Source: an uncultured Opitutaceae bacterium (lineage in GTDB: Bacteria > Verrucomicrobiota > Verrucomicrobiia > Opitutales > Opitutaceae). From it: a DNA stretch of 64,000 nucleotides. A program made the position numbers and the translations under genes. Where the stretch lies: the NCBI GenBank assembly GCA_937958045.1, contig CALFXL010000044.1, positions 50,507 through 114,506 on the forward strand, read 5' to 3'. Shown here one piece after another: positions 26,565 to 34,875 of the stretch (positions are counted from its first letter, which is position 1; each line of letters starts with the position of its first letter). The notes beneath the pieces were generated by a model. That model did no database searches. It was not told where the DNA came from and worked only from the letters and a program-made list of their open reading frames with translations.

Positions 26565-26794
26565 TGCTGGCCTGCGCATGCGATCGTCTCGAGCTGGCGC
26601 TCGCTTGGCGACGTCCCTCACCGCCTCCCTGGCAGAGCCTCACGCGCTTTGTATCCGGAAACTGGATGCAGTTTGCTTCAGCCGCCGCGTCCATTTTTAT
26701 GCCGCGGAAAATCCGCACCGCCGCAGTCTTGTATCGGTTGTTCCGTTCGCGCGGCGACCCGAACAAGAAACGAACGGGCTTTTTCCGACGCTGA
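26489..26794 (+). CDS. YqjK-like small basic protein
   Basis: A 101-residue basic protein that begins inside the YqjE-like gene (76-base overlap). After an N-terminal Arg-rich helix comes WMQFASAAASIFMPRKIRTA and a basic end. Gene order YqjD-YqjE-YqjK and the W...R-helix pattern support a YqjK-like identity; the match is weak by sequence alone. The overlap is longer than usual, and an internal start is possible but would remove the first helix. Confidence 0.55.
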   Translation: MPERTVSSPTAPFDRIGRDARKRYLVLACACDRLELALAWRRPSPPPWQSLTRFVSGNWMQFASAAASIFMPRKIRTAAVLYRLFRSRGDPNKKRTGFFRR

Positions 26795-26876
26795 ATCGCG
26801 ACCGAGGAAATTTGCCAAAAAACTCCTTGCGTTCGGCGGTGAAAGTTTGATTTTCCCAGCCCTCTCAGTTGGAGAC

Positions 26877-26952
26877 GGGCTCGTAGCTCAGTTGGAAGAG
26901 CGCCTCAATGGCATTGAGGAGGTCGTCAGTTCGAACCTGATCGAGTCCACCA
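26877..26952 (+). tRNA. tRNA-Ala (anticodon GGC)
   Basis: All four arms are present. Acceptor GGGCTCG pairs with CGAGTCC (one G-T); D arm GCTC/GAGC; anticodon stem CCTCA/TGAGG with the 7-base loop ATGGCAT, giving anticodon GGC for GCC codons; T arm GTCAG/CTGAT with TTCGAAC. Discriminator A and an encoded CCA complete the 76 bases. It lies between the YqjK-like gene and the convergent tonB-type gene. Confidence 0.97.
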
Positions 26953-26983
26953 ACTTGCGGCGGAAGAGGATGTGAGCTGAGGC

Positions 26984-27877
26984 TCAGTTGTTGTCGGTGA
27001 GATTGAATTCCGACTCGTGATAGTCGCCGCGGCCGTCTGGACGAGCGCCCACGTTTCCCACGGCGCGAAATGCCGCCAACACGGATTCGTCGAATTCGGG
27101 ATTCCCCGAGGAGCGAATAATGCGGACCTGGCTGATCGTACCCGAGGCGGAAACGTGAAACGAGACACGAGCCGAGAGCCGATCGGTGGCACCGAGGGGC
27201 ATTACATGCGCATCTCTTACCTTCTGTTTGAGAAAAGCGAAGTAAGTCCCGAGCAGATTCTGCTCGCCGCGGCTGAGCGCCTTGCCGCCTGCGCCGGCTT
27301 CAGCGGTTTTACCGCCTTGGACTCCTGTCGCGAGTCCCTTGGTGTCGATCTTCGGCGGCGGCGTTTTCGATGAACTGGAAGAGCTCGTCTTCTTCGGCGG
27401 ATTGAGCCGGTCGAATTCCTCCTTCGTCATCGTCTTGCGCTGTTCGGTGGCGGCCTTTTCCGCGGCGGCTTTTTCGGCCGCGGCTTGTTGCGCAGCGAGT
27501 TTTTCGGCTTTGGCGCGCTCTGCGGCTTCACGACGTTCGCGAGCCTGCTCTTCGCGGCGATGCTGCGTGATGATCTGGCGCTCTTTGCGATCAGCGATCT
27601 GCTTGATCTGTTGAGAAATGCTTCGCTCGGTGCGCGCGGGGGCGGGCTTGCTTTCGGGCGGAGCGATCGGTGTGGTGCCCGTTGCGTCGGCCCGACCGTA
27701 AGCAGTCGCTTCGGTGGCACGCCAGTTGTCGCCCTCGCCTGCGACAAGTTCGAACACCTCGGTCGGTTTGCGCAACGAGTGTTCTTTGAGCGCCCAGGCC
27801 GACAGAAAGATCACCGCCAAAAACGCCCCGTGAAGCATCACGGAAATCGAATAGGCGCTGGGCGAATGAGCAGTCAT
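26984..27877 (-). CDS. TonB/TolA-type energy transducer
   Basis: A 297-residue protein with one N-terminal membrane helix (about 10-30), a long Ala/Glu/Lys/Arg coiled region (about 85-150), a Ser/Pro linker, and a C-terminal TonB-like domain (LSARVSFHVSASGTISQVRI, then SSGNPEFDESVLAAFRAVG). It spans the periplasm and passes energy from the proton channel to outer-membrane partners. It is the third gene of the set with TolR/ExbD- and TolQ/ExbB-like genes; the charged helical middle is TolA-like. No pal or tolB gene follows. Confidence 0.85.
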   Translation of the reverse strand: MTAHSPSAYSISVMLHGAFLAVIFLSAWALKEHSLRKPTEVFELVAGEGDNWRATEATAYGRADATGTTPIAPPESKPAPARTERSISQQIKQIADRKERQIITQHRREEQARERREAAERAKAEKLAAQQAAAEKAAAEKAATEQRKTMTKEEFDRLNPPKKTSSSSSSKTPPPKIDTKGLATGVQGGKTAEAGAGGKALSRGEQNLLGTYFAFLKQKVRDAHVMPLGATDRLSARVSFHVSASGTISQVRIIRSSGNPEFDESVLAAFRAVGNVGARPDGRGDYHESEFNLTDNN

Positions 27878-27929
27878 GGCGGGCTGACGGATTAGACGCC
27901 GACAACAATGAAATGTTGACGCAAAAAGT

Positions 27930-28352
27930 TCAATTCCCCGCCTGCGTATCGAAGCTCACGCGGCTGAGTCCGCTTTGTCGCACCTCATCCATGAGCGTGA
28001 TGATTTTTTGATAAGGAACCGTTCCGTCCGCGCGAATGCGTACGACGGTATTGTCGGTGTCGTAGTTGCGCAACCGCAGTTTGAGCTCCTGACGCGTGAT
28101 CGGCGTATTGTTCAGATAAAGTTCGTCGCGCGCGGTGAGCGTGATCGTGACGAAGATCGTGTTTTTGTCGGGCTTGGTCTGCGGCGCTTTCGACTCGACC
28201 GGGAGGTTTACGGGGACGGTTTGCTCCTGAGTGATGAGCGGCGTGGCGATCATGAAGATGATCAGCAACGTGAAGCCGAGGTCGATGAGGTTGGTGACGT
28301 TCAGCTCCGAGATCGGATGCGACTGGCGTTGACGTCGGAAAGTGCGGGCCAT
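27930..28352 (-). CDS. TolR/ExbD family protein
   Basis: A 140-residue protein with a short cytoplasmic start, the ELNVTNLIDLGFTLLIIFM membrane helix (about 16-35) whose Asp carries protons, PLITQEQTVPVNLP, and a periplasmic domain ending IRADGTVPYQKIITLMDEV. It forms the proton channel with the TolQ/ExbB homologue encoded 18 bases upstream. Confidence 0.92.
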   Translation of the reverse strand: MARTFRRQRQSHPISELNVTNLIDLGFTLLIIFMIATPLITQEQTVPVNLPVESKAPQTKPDKNTIFVTITLTARDELYLNNTPITRQELKLRLRNYDTDNTVVRIRADGTVPYQKIITLMDEVRQSGLSRVSFDTQAGN

Positions 28353-28370
28353 GGCGGGAGGCGCTGGGCG

Positions 28371-29057
28371 TTAGCGCGATTCGAGTTCGATGCGGTCGGC
28401 GAGCGAACTGGCGAAGTTTTCCAGCTCGGTAACGAGGCGCTTGGTGCTCGCGAAGAGATAGTTGTAGCCGAACACCGACGGAATCGCGACCACGAGGCCT
28501 GCGATCGTGGTGAGCAAGGCGGCGGACACACCGGGCGCGAGCGTGGCGATGCTGGCGGTTTGCTGCATGGCCACCGCGCTGAAGGCCTCCATCACGCCCC
28601 ACACGGTACCGAGCAAACCGAGGAACGGTGCGCCGGAGACGATCGAAGCGAGAAACACCATGCTCGATTCGTAGCGCAGCACCTGTCGCGCGAGCGCGCG
28701 TTGGATCGCGTTCTCCGCTTGTTCGAGGCGCGCGCGCGGATCGTCGATGCCTTTGCTTTCATTGATCTGGCCCGCGCGTTCATACGCTTCGAGCGCGTCG
28801 GCGAGCAGGTCGCCGTAAGGAATCGAGCGGCGGTTGCGATACGAGTCGGGCAGATCGAGAATCGTGCGTTGATCGCGCAGATGTTGTTCGAGCGCGAGAT
28901 TGAGGTAACGCAGCTGGGCGAGGTCGTTGCGTTTTCCAATCATGACCGCCCAGGCGACGATGCTCGAGATGGCGAGGCCGACGGTGATGATCTGTCCAAC
29001 GATGTCACAACGTAGAAAAACTTCCCAGATGTTCGTGGCGGCAAAAAGTAGTGTCAT
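28371..29057 (-). CDS. TolQ/ExbB/MotA family proton channel protein
   Basis: A 228-residue membrane protein with three membrane segments (about 18-38, 128-155, 168-192). The family motif VSGAPFLGLLGTVWGVMEAF and the PGVSAALLTTIAGLVVAIPS segment are clear. First gene of the TolQ-TolR-TonB-type operon that couples proton flow to outer-membrane processes. Whether the set serves cell-envelope integrity (Tol) or import (Ton) cannot be settled without partners. Confidence 0.93.
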   Translation of the reverse strand: MTLLFAATNIWEVFLRCDIVGQIITVGLAISSIVAWAVMIGKRNDLAQLRYLNLALEQHLRDQRTILDLPDSYRNRRSIPYGDLLADALEAYERAGQINESKGIDDPRARLEQAENAIQRALARQVLRYESSMVFLASIVSGAPFLGLLGTVWGVMEAFSAVAMQQTASIATLAPGVSAALLTTIAGLVVAIPSVFGYNYLFASTKRLVTELENFASSLADRIELESR

Positions 29058-29203
29058 CGGTGCAGAGTGCGGGGAGTGCGGAAAAGTGGTGAACCTTAGT
29101 TGGGGCCTTTGCCGAAGGCCTTCAACGGCAATCTCGATAAATGCGTGCCGGAATCGTGTTGCCGTGGCGCGGGCGTTTTTTTCGGCTGCGCTCTCCCCCA
29201 GCC

Positions 29204-30319
29204 ATGAACTTCAAAACACGCGCGCTCGCCGAGCTTCGCTCCCGCCATTCCCTCATCACCCAAAAACGAACGCTCGCCGGTTTCGACGGGTTCGTCGACA
29301 CGATCGTCACACCGGTCGCGCTGCGTCATGGTCAGGGCGACGATTTTAAGCCGATCAGCACGGTGACGGAATTTGGCCAGCGCATCCTCGGCGCCGCGGG
29401 CAAGAGCACCAACATCGAGTATTATCCGCGCATAGAAAAGCTCGGCGGCAACGGCCCCATCATGGCCAATGCCCTCCTGGCCGCCGGCAGCAGCCTCACC
29501 TACATCGGCGCACTCGGACGCGAAGGCGCGATTCATCCCGTGTTCGCCGACATGGCGAGCCGCGCGCGCGCGATTACGCTTTGCGCTCCGGCATCCACCA
29601 CCGCGGTGGAGTTTGAGGATGGAAAACTGATGTTCGGGCAAATGCGTTCGTTCGATGAAATCAGTTGCGAACGCATTGTCGGCGTGATGGGCCGCGAAGC
29701 GTTTCACGCGGAGCTCGCCGCCGCGGATCTCATCGCGCTCGTCAACTGGACCATGATCCCGCGCATGACGGAGATTTTCGTCGAGCTCACCGAGAAAGTT
29801 TTCCCTACCCTGCCCGCTCGCGATCGCATTTTCTTCTTCGATTTGGCCGATCCGGAAAAACGCTCTGCGGGCGATCTCGTGGCGGCGCTGCACGCGATCG
29901 CCGCTTTCGAAAAACACGGCCGCGTCACGCTCGGACTCAATCTCAAGGAAGCCCAGCAAGTTTACGCCGCGCTCGGGCTCGGCGTTTCCGAGGGCGAAGA
30001 GGAAAACGTGCTTCGCCACGCCGCCGCGGAGATCCGCGCGAAACTGAATTTGACCACGGTCGTCGTTCACCCGCGCAAGTCCGCCGCCTGCGCCACGGCG
30101 GAGGGCACGTGGTGGGTGCCGGGGCCGTACTGCGAGCAACCGATGATCACCACCGGCGCCGGCGACCACTTTAATGCCGGCTTCAGCGTCGGCCAGTTGC
30201 TCGGACTCAGCCCGGAAGCCTGTCTGGCGACTGGCGTCTGCACGTCCGGCCATTACGTTCGCACGGCGGCGAGCCCTTCTGTCGCCGATCTCGAAACATT
30301 TCTCGCGAACTGGCAGTAA
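29204..30319 (+). CDS. PfkB/ribokinase family sugar kinase
   Basis: A 371-residue kinase. The start at 29204 gives MNFKTRALAELRSRHSLI, then FDGFVDTIVTPV, the glycine-rich EKLGGNGPIMANALLAAG segment (about 85-103) and the PfkB signature TTGAGDHFNAGFSVGQLL (about 325-343) with the catalytic Asp. The family phosphorylates sugars or nucleosides; the substrate is not predictable here. Upstream in-frame codons to 29141 look non-coding. It is followed by tmk after 19 bases. Confidence 0.88.
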   Translation: MNFKTRALAELRSRHSLITQKRTLAGFDGFVDTIVTPVALRHGQGDDFKPISTVTEFGQRILGAAGKSTNIEYYPRIEKLGGNGPIMANALLAAGSSLTYIGALGREGAIHPVFADMASRARAITLCAPASTTAVEFEDGKLMFGQMRSFDEISCERIVGVMGREAFHAELAAADLIALVNWTMIPRMTEIFVELTEKVFPTLPARDRIFFFDLADPEKRSAGDLVAALHAIAAFEKHGRVTLGLNLKEAQQVYAALGLGVSEGEEENVLRHAAAEIRAKLNLTTVVVHPRKSAACATAEGTWWVPGPYCEQPMITTGAGDHFNAGFSVGQLLGLSPEACLATGVCTSGHYVRTAASPSVADLETFLANWQ

Positions 30320-30338
30320 TTTCCCCAGTCTCTCGTCC

Positions 30339-31175
30339 ATGCCTCTCTCAGACCAGACCCCGGCCGGTGTACTCATCTCCTTCGAAGGTTCCGAAGGCAG
30401 CGGAAAAACCACCCAAATCGCACGTCTCGCCAAGCGTCTTCAAGCGATGGGGCGCGATGTTATTTCCACGCGCGAGCCCGGCGGCTCCGAGATCGGCGAA
30501 CAGATTCGCAATATCATCGTCCATAATTCCAAGGGCGATGAAATGTGCGCCGAGACCGAGCTGCTGCTGTTTGCCGCGGCACGCGCGCAATTGGTCCGCG
30601 AAGCGATCGCTCCCGCGCTACTCCGTGGCGCCATCGTGCTCAGCGATCGTTTTCTTGATTCTTCGACCGTGTACCAAGGCATCGGCCGCAATCTCGCGAT
30701 GGGACCGGTCAACCAGATCAATCGCTTCGCCGTCGGCAATGTCATGCCGCACCTGACGATCGTGATCGACGTGCCGACCTCGGTGAGTCTCGAGCGCATT
30801 CGTCAGCGCGCGTCGGATCTGCCCGATCGCATGGAGCGCGAAAACATCGATTTCTACGAAAAGGTTCGTTCAGGTTATCTGCTGCTCGCGAAAGGCATGC
30901 CCGAACGCTTTGTCGTGATCGATGGCACGCAGAGCGAGGATGCGATCGAGAAACAAATTTGGGCCGCGATCGAAGTTCGTCTTTTCAAAAAATCCGCTTC
31001 GTCTTCGGCGAAAAAGAAGCTGGCCAAACCCGCGAAGAAAAAAACGCCGACGCGCGCCGCTGCCAAAAAAGCGCCCGCCCGCGCCACCAAAAGCGCCACT
31101 AAAAAAACCGTCGCGCGCAAACCCGCCGCCAAGTCGTCGCCGCCCGCCGCGCGTAAGTCTGCGCGTCGCCGCTGA
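30339..31175 (+). CDS. tmk: Thymidylate kinase with a Lys/Ala-rich C-terminal tail
   Basis: A 278-residue protein. Residues 1-215 are a normal dTMP kinase: P-loop FEGSEGSGKTTQ (about 15-26), TREPGGSEIGEQIR (about 45-58), LSDRFLDSSTVYQGIGR with the DR motif (about 101-117), and a LID region RASDLPDRMERE. Residues 216-278 are an Ala/Lys/Arg/Pro tail of KKAPAR-like repeats resembling histone H1 tails, absent from ordinary Tmk (about 210 aa). The tail may bind nucleic acid; this is inference. Adjacent holB is a common bacterial arrangement. Confidence 0.92.
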   Translation: MPLSDQTPAGVLISFEGSEGSGKTTQIARLAKRLQAMGRDVISTREPGGSEIGEQIRNIIVHNSKGDEMCAETELLLFAAARAQLVREAIAPALLRGAIVLSDRFLDSSTVYQGIGRNLAMGPVNQINRFAVGNVMPHLTIVIDVPTSVSLERIRQRASDLPDRMERENIDFYEKVRSGYLLLAKGMPERFVVIDGTQSEDAIEKQIWAAIEVRLFKKSASSSAKKKLAKPAKKKTPTRAAAKKAPARATKSATKKTVARKPAAKSSPPAARKSARRR

Positions 31176-31197
31176 GTGACGCGCTTGCGATCGTTTC

Positions 31198-32169
31198 ATG
31201 TCGATGTCGCCGTCGCCCGTTGCCTGGCCGCCTGCCCTCGCTGACACGCCTGCCGTCGCGGTCATCGAGCGCGCCATCTCGCGCGAACGTTTGTCGCACA
31301 GTCTTCTGCTGACCGGCGGCGATCTCGACACCTTGCAACTCGTGGCGCTCGCCATCGCGGATCGTTTGTTGAACGGACTCACGCCGAGCGACGGTCATCG
31401 TTTTCCGCCCGATCAACATCCCGACAGCTTTTCACTGCGGCCCGCGGGTAAAATGCGGCAAATCTCCGCCGACGCGACGCGCGATCTCATCGCGAAGGTG
31501 CAGGTCTCTGCGAGCGTGTCGTCGCGCAAGGTCGCGATCATCTACGAGTGCGATCGCATGCACGTGGCCGCGGCGAATGTTTTTCTCAAAACGCTCGAAG
31601 AGCCGCCGTCGAACACGACCTTGCTGCTGCTCACGACGCGACCCTACGCGCTGCTGCCCACGATCCGCAGTCGTTGTCTTCATTTTCGTTTTCCGTCCGG
31701 CCCGGCCGCTTATTCGCCCGATGGTTGGAGTGCGTGGCTCGACGATTATCGCGCGTGGCTCACGCGTTTGAGCGATGGCGTGACCGATAAAAAAACTGCG
31801 GCCGATTCGATTCTCGCGGCGTACGGATTGATCGCGCGCTTCGGCGCCATTCTCGATTTCGCGACCGGCGAAGTTTGGAAACAGCAGAAAGAAAATCTGC
31901 CGCCCGAACTCGACGATGACGAACAAGTCGCCATCGAAACCGGCATCGCCAACGGACTTCGCTCGCGACTCTTCATCGAGATCGAAAACGCCACGCGCGC
32001 TTTTGCACTGCCGCGTTTGCGGTCAAACGACGCCGCCACCAATCGCGCGCTCACGGCCGCCACCGAGAAACTCGAATACGCGGTCGGGCTTCTCCGACTA
32101 AACCTCAACGTGTCCGCCGCGCTCGAAGAGTTCATGCTCGCGTCGCTGCGCATGTGGACCCGTCGCTGA
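31198..32169 (+). CDS. holB: DNA polymerase III delta prime subunit
   Basis: A 323-residue clamp-loader AAA+ protein. Landmarks are RLSHSLLLTGG at the start, then ISADATRDLIAKVQVSAS, KVAIIYECDRMHVAAANVFL and FLKTLEEPPSNTTLLLLTT with the SRC motif TIRSRCLHFRF. The P-loop is not conserved, as is usual for delta prime. It helps load the sliding clamp onto DNA. Directly downstream of tmk. Confidence 0.85.
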   Translation: MSMSPSPVAWPPALADTPAVAVIERAISRERLSHSLLLTGGDLDTLQLVALAIADRLLNGLTPSDGHRFPPDQHPDSFSLRPAGKMRQISADATRDLIAKVQVSASVSSRKVAIIYECDRMHVAAANVFLKTLEEPPSNTTLLLLTTRPYALLPTIRSRCLHFRFPSGPAAYSPDGWSAWLDDYRAWLTRLSDGVTDKKTAADSILAAYGLIARFGAILDFATGEVWKQQKENLPPELDDDEQVAIETGIANGLRSRLFIEIENATRAFALPRLRSNDAATNRALTAATEKLEYAVGLLRLNLNVSAALEEFMLASLRMWTRR

Positions 32170-32298
32170 GATTCACGAAGTTAGCGCGTCGCAAAAAACA
32201 GGAGTAAACTCCCTGCGCTGTCGCATCTTCTAACGTTTGCACGCGCGCCCGCTTTCCATGCGCAAGGCTTCCTGCTTTGCTCGCGGGTTTCACTGTTT

Positions 32299-33678
32299 AT
32301 GAGCCACGCTCGCGCGCTCGCGAAGAAACCTTCACTCCTTGCTCTCGCTTGGCCGATTTTCATCGAACAGGCGCTGCATGTCATGACCGGAACGGTCGAT
32401 ACGTTCATGGTCAGCCACGTCTCGGATCATGCGGTGGCCGGCCTCGGCGTGGCGCATCAGATCGTCGTACTCGCGATCATCCTGTTTAACTTCGTGGGCA
32501 TCGGAGCGAGCGTGGTGGTCACGCACTCGCTTGGCGGCGGTGATCCGAGGGGCGCGGCGCAAGTTGCGCGCACCGCTATCGCCACGAACTTCTGGATCGG
32601 CGCGATCATCAGCACGACTGTGTTTCTCTTTGCGCGACCATTGCTGGAGTTGATGCATCTCCCGCCGGAGCTGATGCAATACGGCCTGCCCTTTCTCACG
32701 ATCATGGGCGGCACGCTGTTTCTTGAATCGATCAACATGTCGATCTCCGCCGTGCTGCGCGCGCACGGTCACACGCGCGAAGCGATGCTCGTCACGCTCG
32801 CGCAGAATATTCTCAACGCGCTCGGCAACGCCGTCTTTCTCTTCGGACTTTTCGGCGCGCCCAGACTCGGCGTGGTCGGTGTCGCGTGGTCCACCGTTTT
32901 CAGCCGCGTGGTCGCGCTGGCGGCGCTCTGGATTTTGCTTCGTCGACAAACGGGATTGCGGCTCGCGTTTGGCGATCTCTTCCGCGTGTCGCACGACAAG
33001 CTGAAGCCGATCCTTCACATCGGCATGCCGGCCGCGGGCGAAAACATCAGCTGGTGGCTGGCGTTCATGACCATCACGTCGTTCACCGCGCGCATGGGCG
33101 GCGATCAACTCGTGGTGCAGTCGTACACGATGCAGATTCTCTACGTCGTGATCATCTTTAGCATCTCGATCGCGCTCGGCACGGAGATCATCATCGGCCA
33201 CCTGATCGGCGCTGGAGAATTCGAGGAAGCGTATCTCGAACTGATGAAAAATCTCCGCACGAGCTTCCTGCTCGGCATCAGCGCGATTGGCGTTGTGGCC
33301 ATATTCGCGCCGGTGCTGTTGGGAATTTTCACCAAGGATGCGGCGGTGATCGCGGGCGGCACGCTTTTGCTGCGCATGTCGCTGCTGCTCGAGCCGGGAC
33401 GCGTGTTAAACATCGTCGTGATCAACTGCCTGCGCGCGACCGGCGACGTGCGCTTTCCGATCTTTCTCGGATTGATGTCGATGTGGGGCGTGTGGGTGCC
33501 GCTCGCGTGGCTGCTCGGACTGCAACTTGGCTGGGGATTGCCGGGCGTATGGATCGCGATGATGTGCGACGAATGGCTGCGCGGTGTGCTGATGTACCGC
33601 CGCTGGCGTCATCGACGCTGGCTGCCGCATGCGCGCCGTGTGCGCGAACGCGTGCTCGCGAGTACGTCGCGCGCGTGA
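32299..33678 (+). CDS. MATE family efflux transporter 2
   Basis: A 459-residue polytopic membrane protein with about 12 hydrophobic segments. Starts LALAWPIFIEQALHVMTGTV, then VDTFMVSHVSDHAVAGLGVA; the two halves share the MATE fold, including SAVLRAHGHTREAML and INCLRATGDVRFPIFLG. Exports organic cations or drugs using ion gradients; the substrate is unknown. It is distinct from the first MATE gene (22274) and not adjacent to it. Confidence 0.92.
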   Translation: MSHARALAKKPSLLALAWPIFIEQALHVMTGTVDTFMVSHVSDHAVAGLGVAHQIVVLAIILFNFVGIGASVVVTHSLGGGDPRGAAQVARTAIATNFWIGAIISTTVFLFARPLLELMHLPPELMQYGLPFLTIMGGTLFLESINMSISAVLRAHGHTREAMLVTLAQNILNALGNAVFLFGLFGAPRLGVVGVAWSTVFSRVVALAALWILLRRQTGLRLAFGDLFRVSHDKLKPILHIGMPAAGENISWWLAFMTITSFTARMGGDQLVVQSYTMQILYVVIIFSISIALGTEIIIGHLIGAGEFEEAYLELMKNLRTSFLLGISAIGVVAIFAPVLLGIFTKDAAVIAGGTLLLRMSLLLEPGRVLNIVVINCLRATGDVRFPIFLGLMSMWGVWVPLAWLLGLQLGWGLPGVWIAMMCDEWLRGVLMYRRWRHRRWLPHARRVRERVLASTSRA

Positions 33679-33687
33679 GGTCGCGCC

Positions 33688-34794
33688 TCAGCGCACTTGC
33701 AGCGTGTCGCCTTCGTACGTGAGGCCGAGCGTGGGGATGACGACCGCCTTGCGGTTGCCTTCCTTGCGCACACTGCCGGCGTGCCACGCATCGTAACCCG
33801 CGGCTGCGGCGGCCGCGAGCGTTGCGTCCACCAAACCGGGCGCGACGTAGGCCGCGAAACCGACGCCCTGGTTAAACGTCGCGTACATCTCGCGCGTCGA
33901 AACCGGCCCCATTTTTTCCAAGAACTGGAAGAGCGCGGGCGCGGGACGCACGTTGGAGATCTCGTACACGAAAGGCTCTTCGAGGCGCATCAATTTGCGC
34001 CAACCGTGACCGGTCACGTGCGCCACGTAGTTGAGCTCGATGCCGCGTTGCTGGCATTCGCGAATAAACTCCACGTAGATGACCGAGGGCGCGAGCAGCG
34101 CTTCGCCAAACGTGCGCGAGTCTCCGAAGCCGATCGGCGTCTGATAACCTTGCGGGAGACGCTCGGCGATCTGGCGGCAGAGCGTGAGGCCGTTGGTTTG
34201 AACACCGGACGACGCGAGGAAGATGATCTGGTCGCCATCGCGCAGTTCGCCGGAAATGCGGAGCGACTTCGGCGCGATTTTGCCGATGGCCGAACCGGCG
34301 AGCACGATTGTATCCGCGTTCACAATACCGCGAAGCGTCGGCGTTTCTCCACCGCCCCACACCGCGCTGGATTGGCGGCAGGCGTGCGCCCAGCCTTCGA
34401 CCAGCGCCGTCATGCGGGCTTCGTCGGCGAACCAGGCGGAATCGCCAACCGCCGCGTGCATCGCGATCGAGACAGGCAACGCGCCACAGGTGATGAGGTC
34501 GTTGACCATCGTGGCGACGGTATCAATGGCGATCTCGCGATAGAAATTCTTCCCCGTCTGCTTGTACACTGCGTCGGCCACGAGGTTCTTCGTGCCGAGT
34601 CCTTCTTCGACGTGCGCGAGGAAATGATCCTCCGCCTCCATCAAGTACGCGCTCTCGCCGCGCGTGGTCGCGGGTTCCGCGTACCCATGCTGAGCCAGCA
34701 ACGGCGCGGTGGTGCGGGCGGCTTTTTGGCACGCACGTTTGAACGCATCGAGTTGATCGTAGTTAACGCCGGAGGATTCGTAGGAAAGTGACAT
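33688..34794 (-). CDS. purM: Phosphoribosylformylglycinamidine cyclo-ligase (AIR synthase)
   Basis: A 368-residue enzyme that closes the imidazole ring in purine synthesis. It carries the N-terminal substrate loop (SYESSGVNYDQLDAFKRAC), AIDTVATMVNDLITCGALPV (about 90-110), GGGETPTLRGIV, SSGVQTNGLTLCRQI and a final TFNQGVGFAAYV. The ATG at 34794 is the natural start; codons upstream to 34854 belong to an intergenic inverted repeat. It follows purF, so two purine genes are paired. Confidence 0.93.
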   Translation of the reverse strand: MSLSYESSGVNYDQLDAFKRACQKAARTTAPLLAQHGYAEPATTRGESAYLMEAEDHFLAHVEEGLGTKNLVADAVYKQTGKNFYREIAIDTVATMVNDLITCGALPVSIAMHAAVGDSAWFADEARMTALVEGWAHACRQSSAVWGGGETPTLRGIVNADTIVLAGSAIGKIAPKSLRISGELRDGDQIIFLASSGVQTNGLTLCRQIAERLPQGYQTPIGFGDSRTFGEALLAPSVIYVEFIRECQQRGIELNYVAHVTGHGWRKLMRLEEPFVYEISNVRPAPALFQFLEKMGPVSTREMYATFNQGVGFAAYVAPGLVDATLAAAAAAGYDAWHAGSVRKEGNRKAVVIPTLGLTYEGDTLQVR

Positions 34795-34811
34795 GGGGGA
34801 ATCGGAATTCA

Positions 34812-34856
34812 GAATGCCGAAGAGTCGGAAGCCTCGGCGTTTTCGCTTCGGCATTC
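34812..34856. repeat. Inverted repeat between purF and purM
   Basis: GAATGCCGAAG (34812-34822) pairs perfectly with CTTCGGCATTC (34846-34856), 11 bp with a 23-base loop, in the 81-base gap between purF and purM. No T-run follows on the transcribed strand, so it is not a standard terminator; it could be an RNA-processing or pausing hairpin. The bases beside it (GGAATTC, AGAATGC) look like weak heptamer repeats. Confidence 0.6.
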
Positions 34857-34875
34857 GATCTTCGCGTTTCAGATT

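Noticed and set aside
29109..29131. Inverted repeat TTGCCG/CGGCAA before the sugar kinase
   Set aside because: Six-bp stem with an 11-base loop containing a small palindrome; no T-run and no clear position relative to a promoter, so too weak to call.
29096..30433. A 445-codon open frame opposite the sugar kinase and tmk start
   Set aside because: It spans two genes on the other strand and reads as Arg/Glu/Ala shadow sequence.
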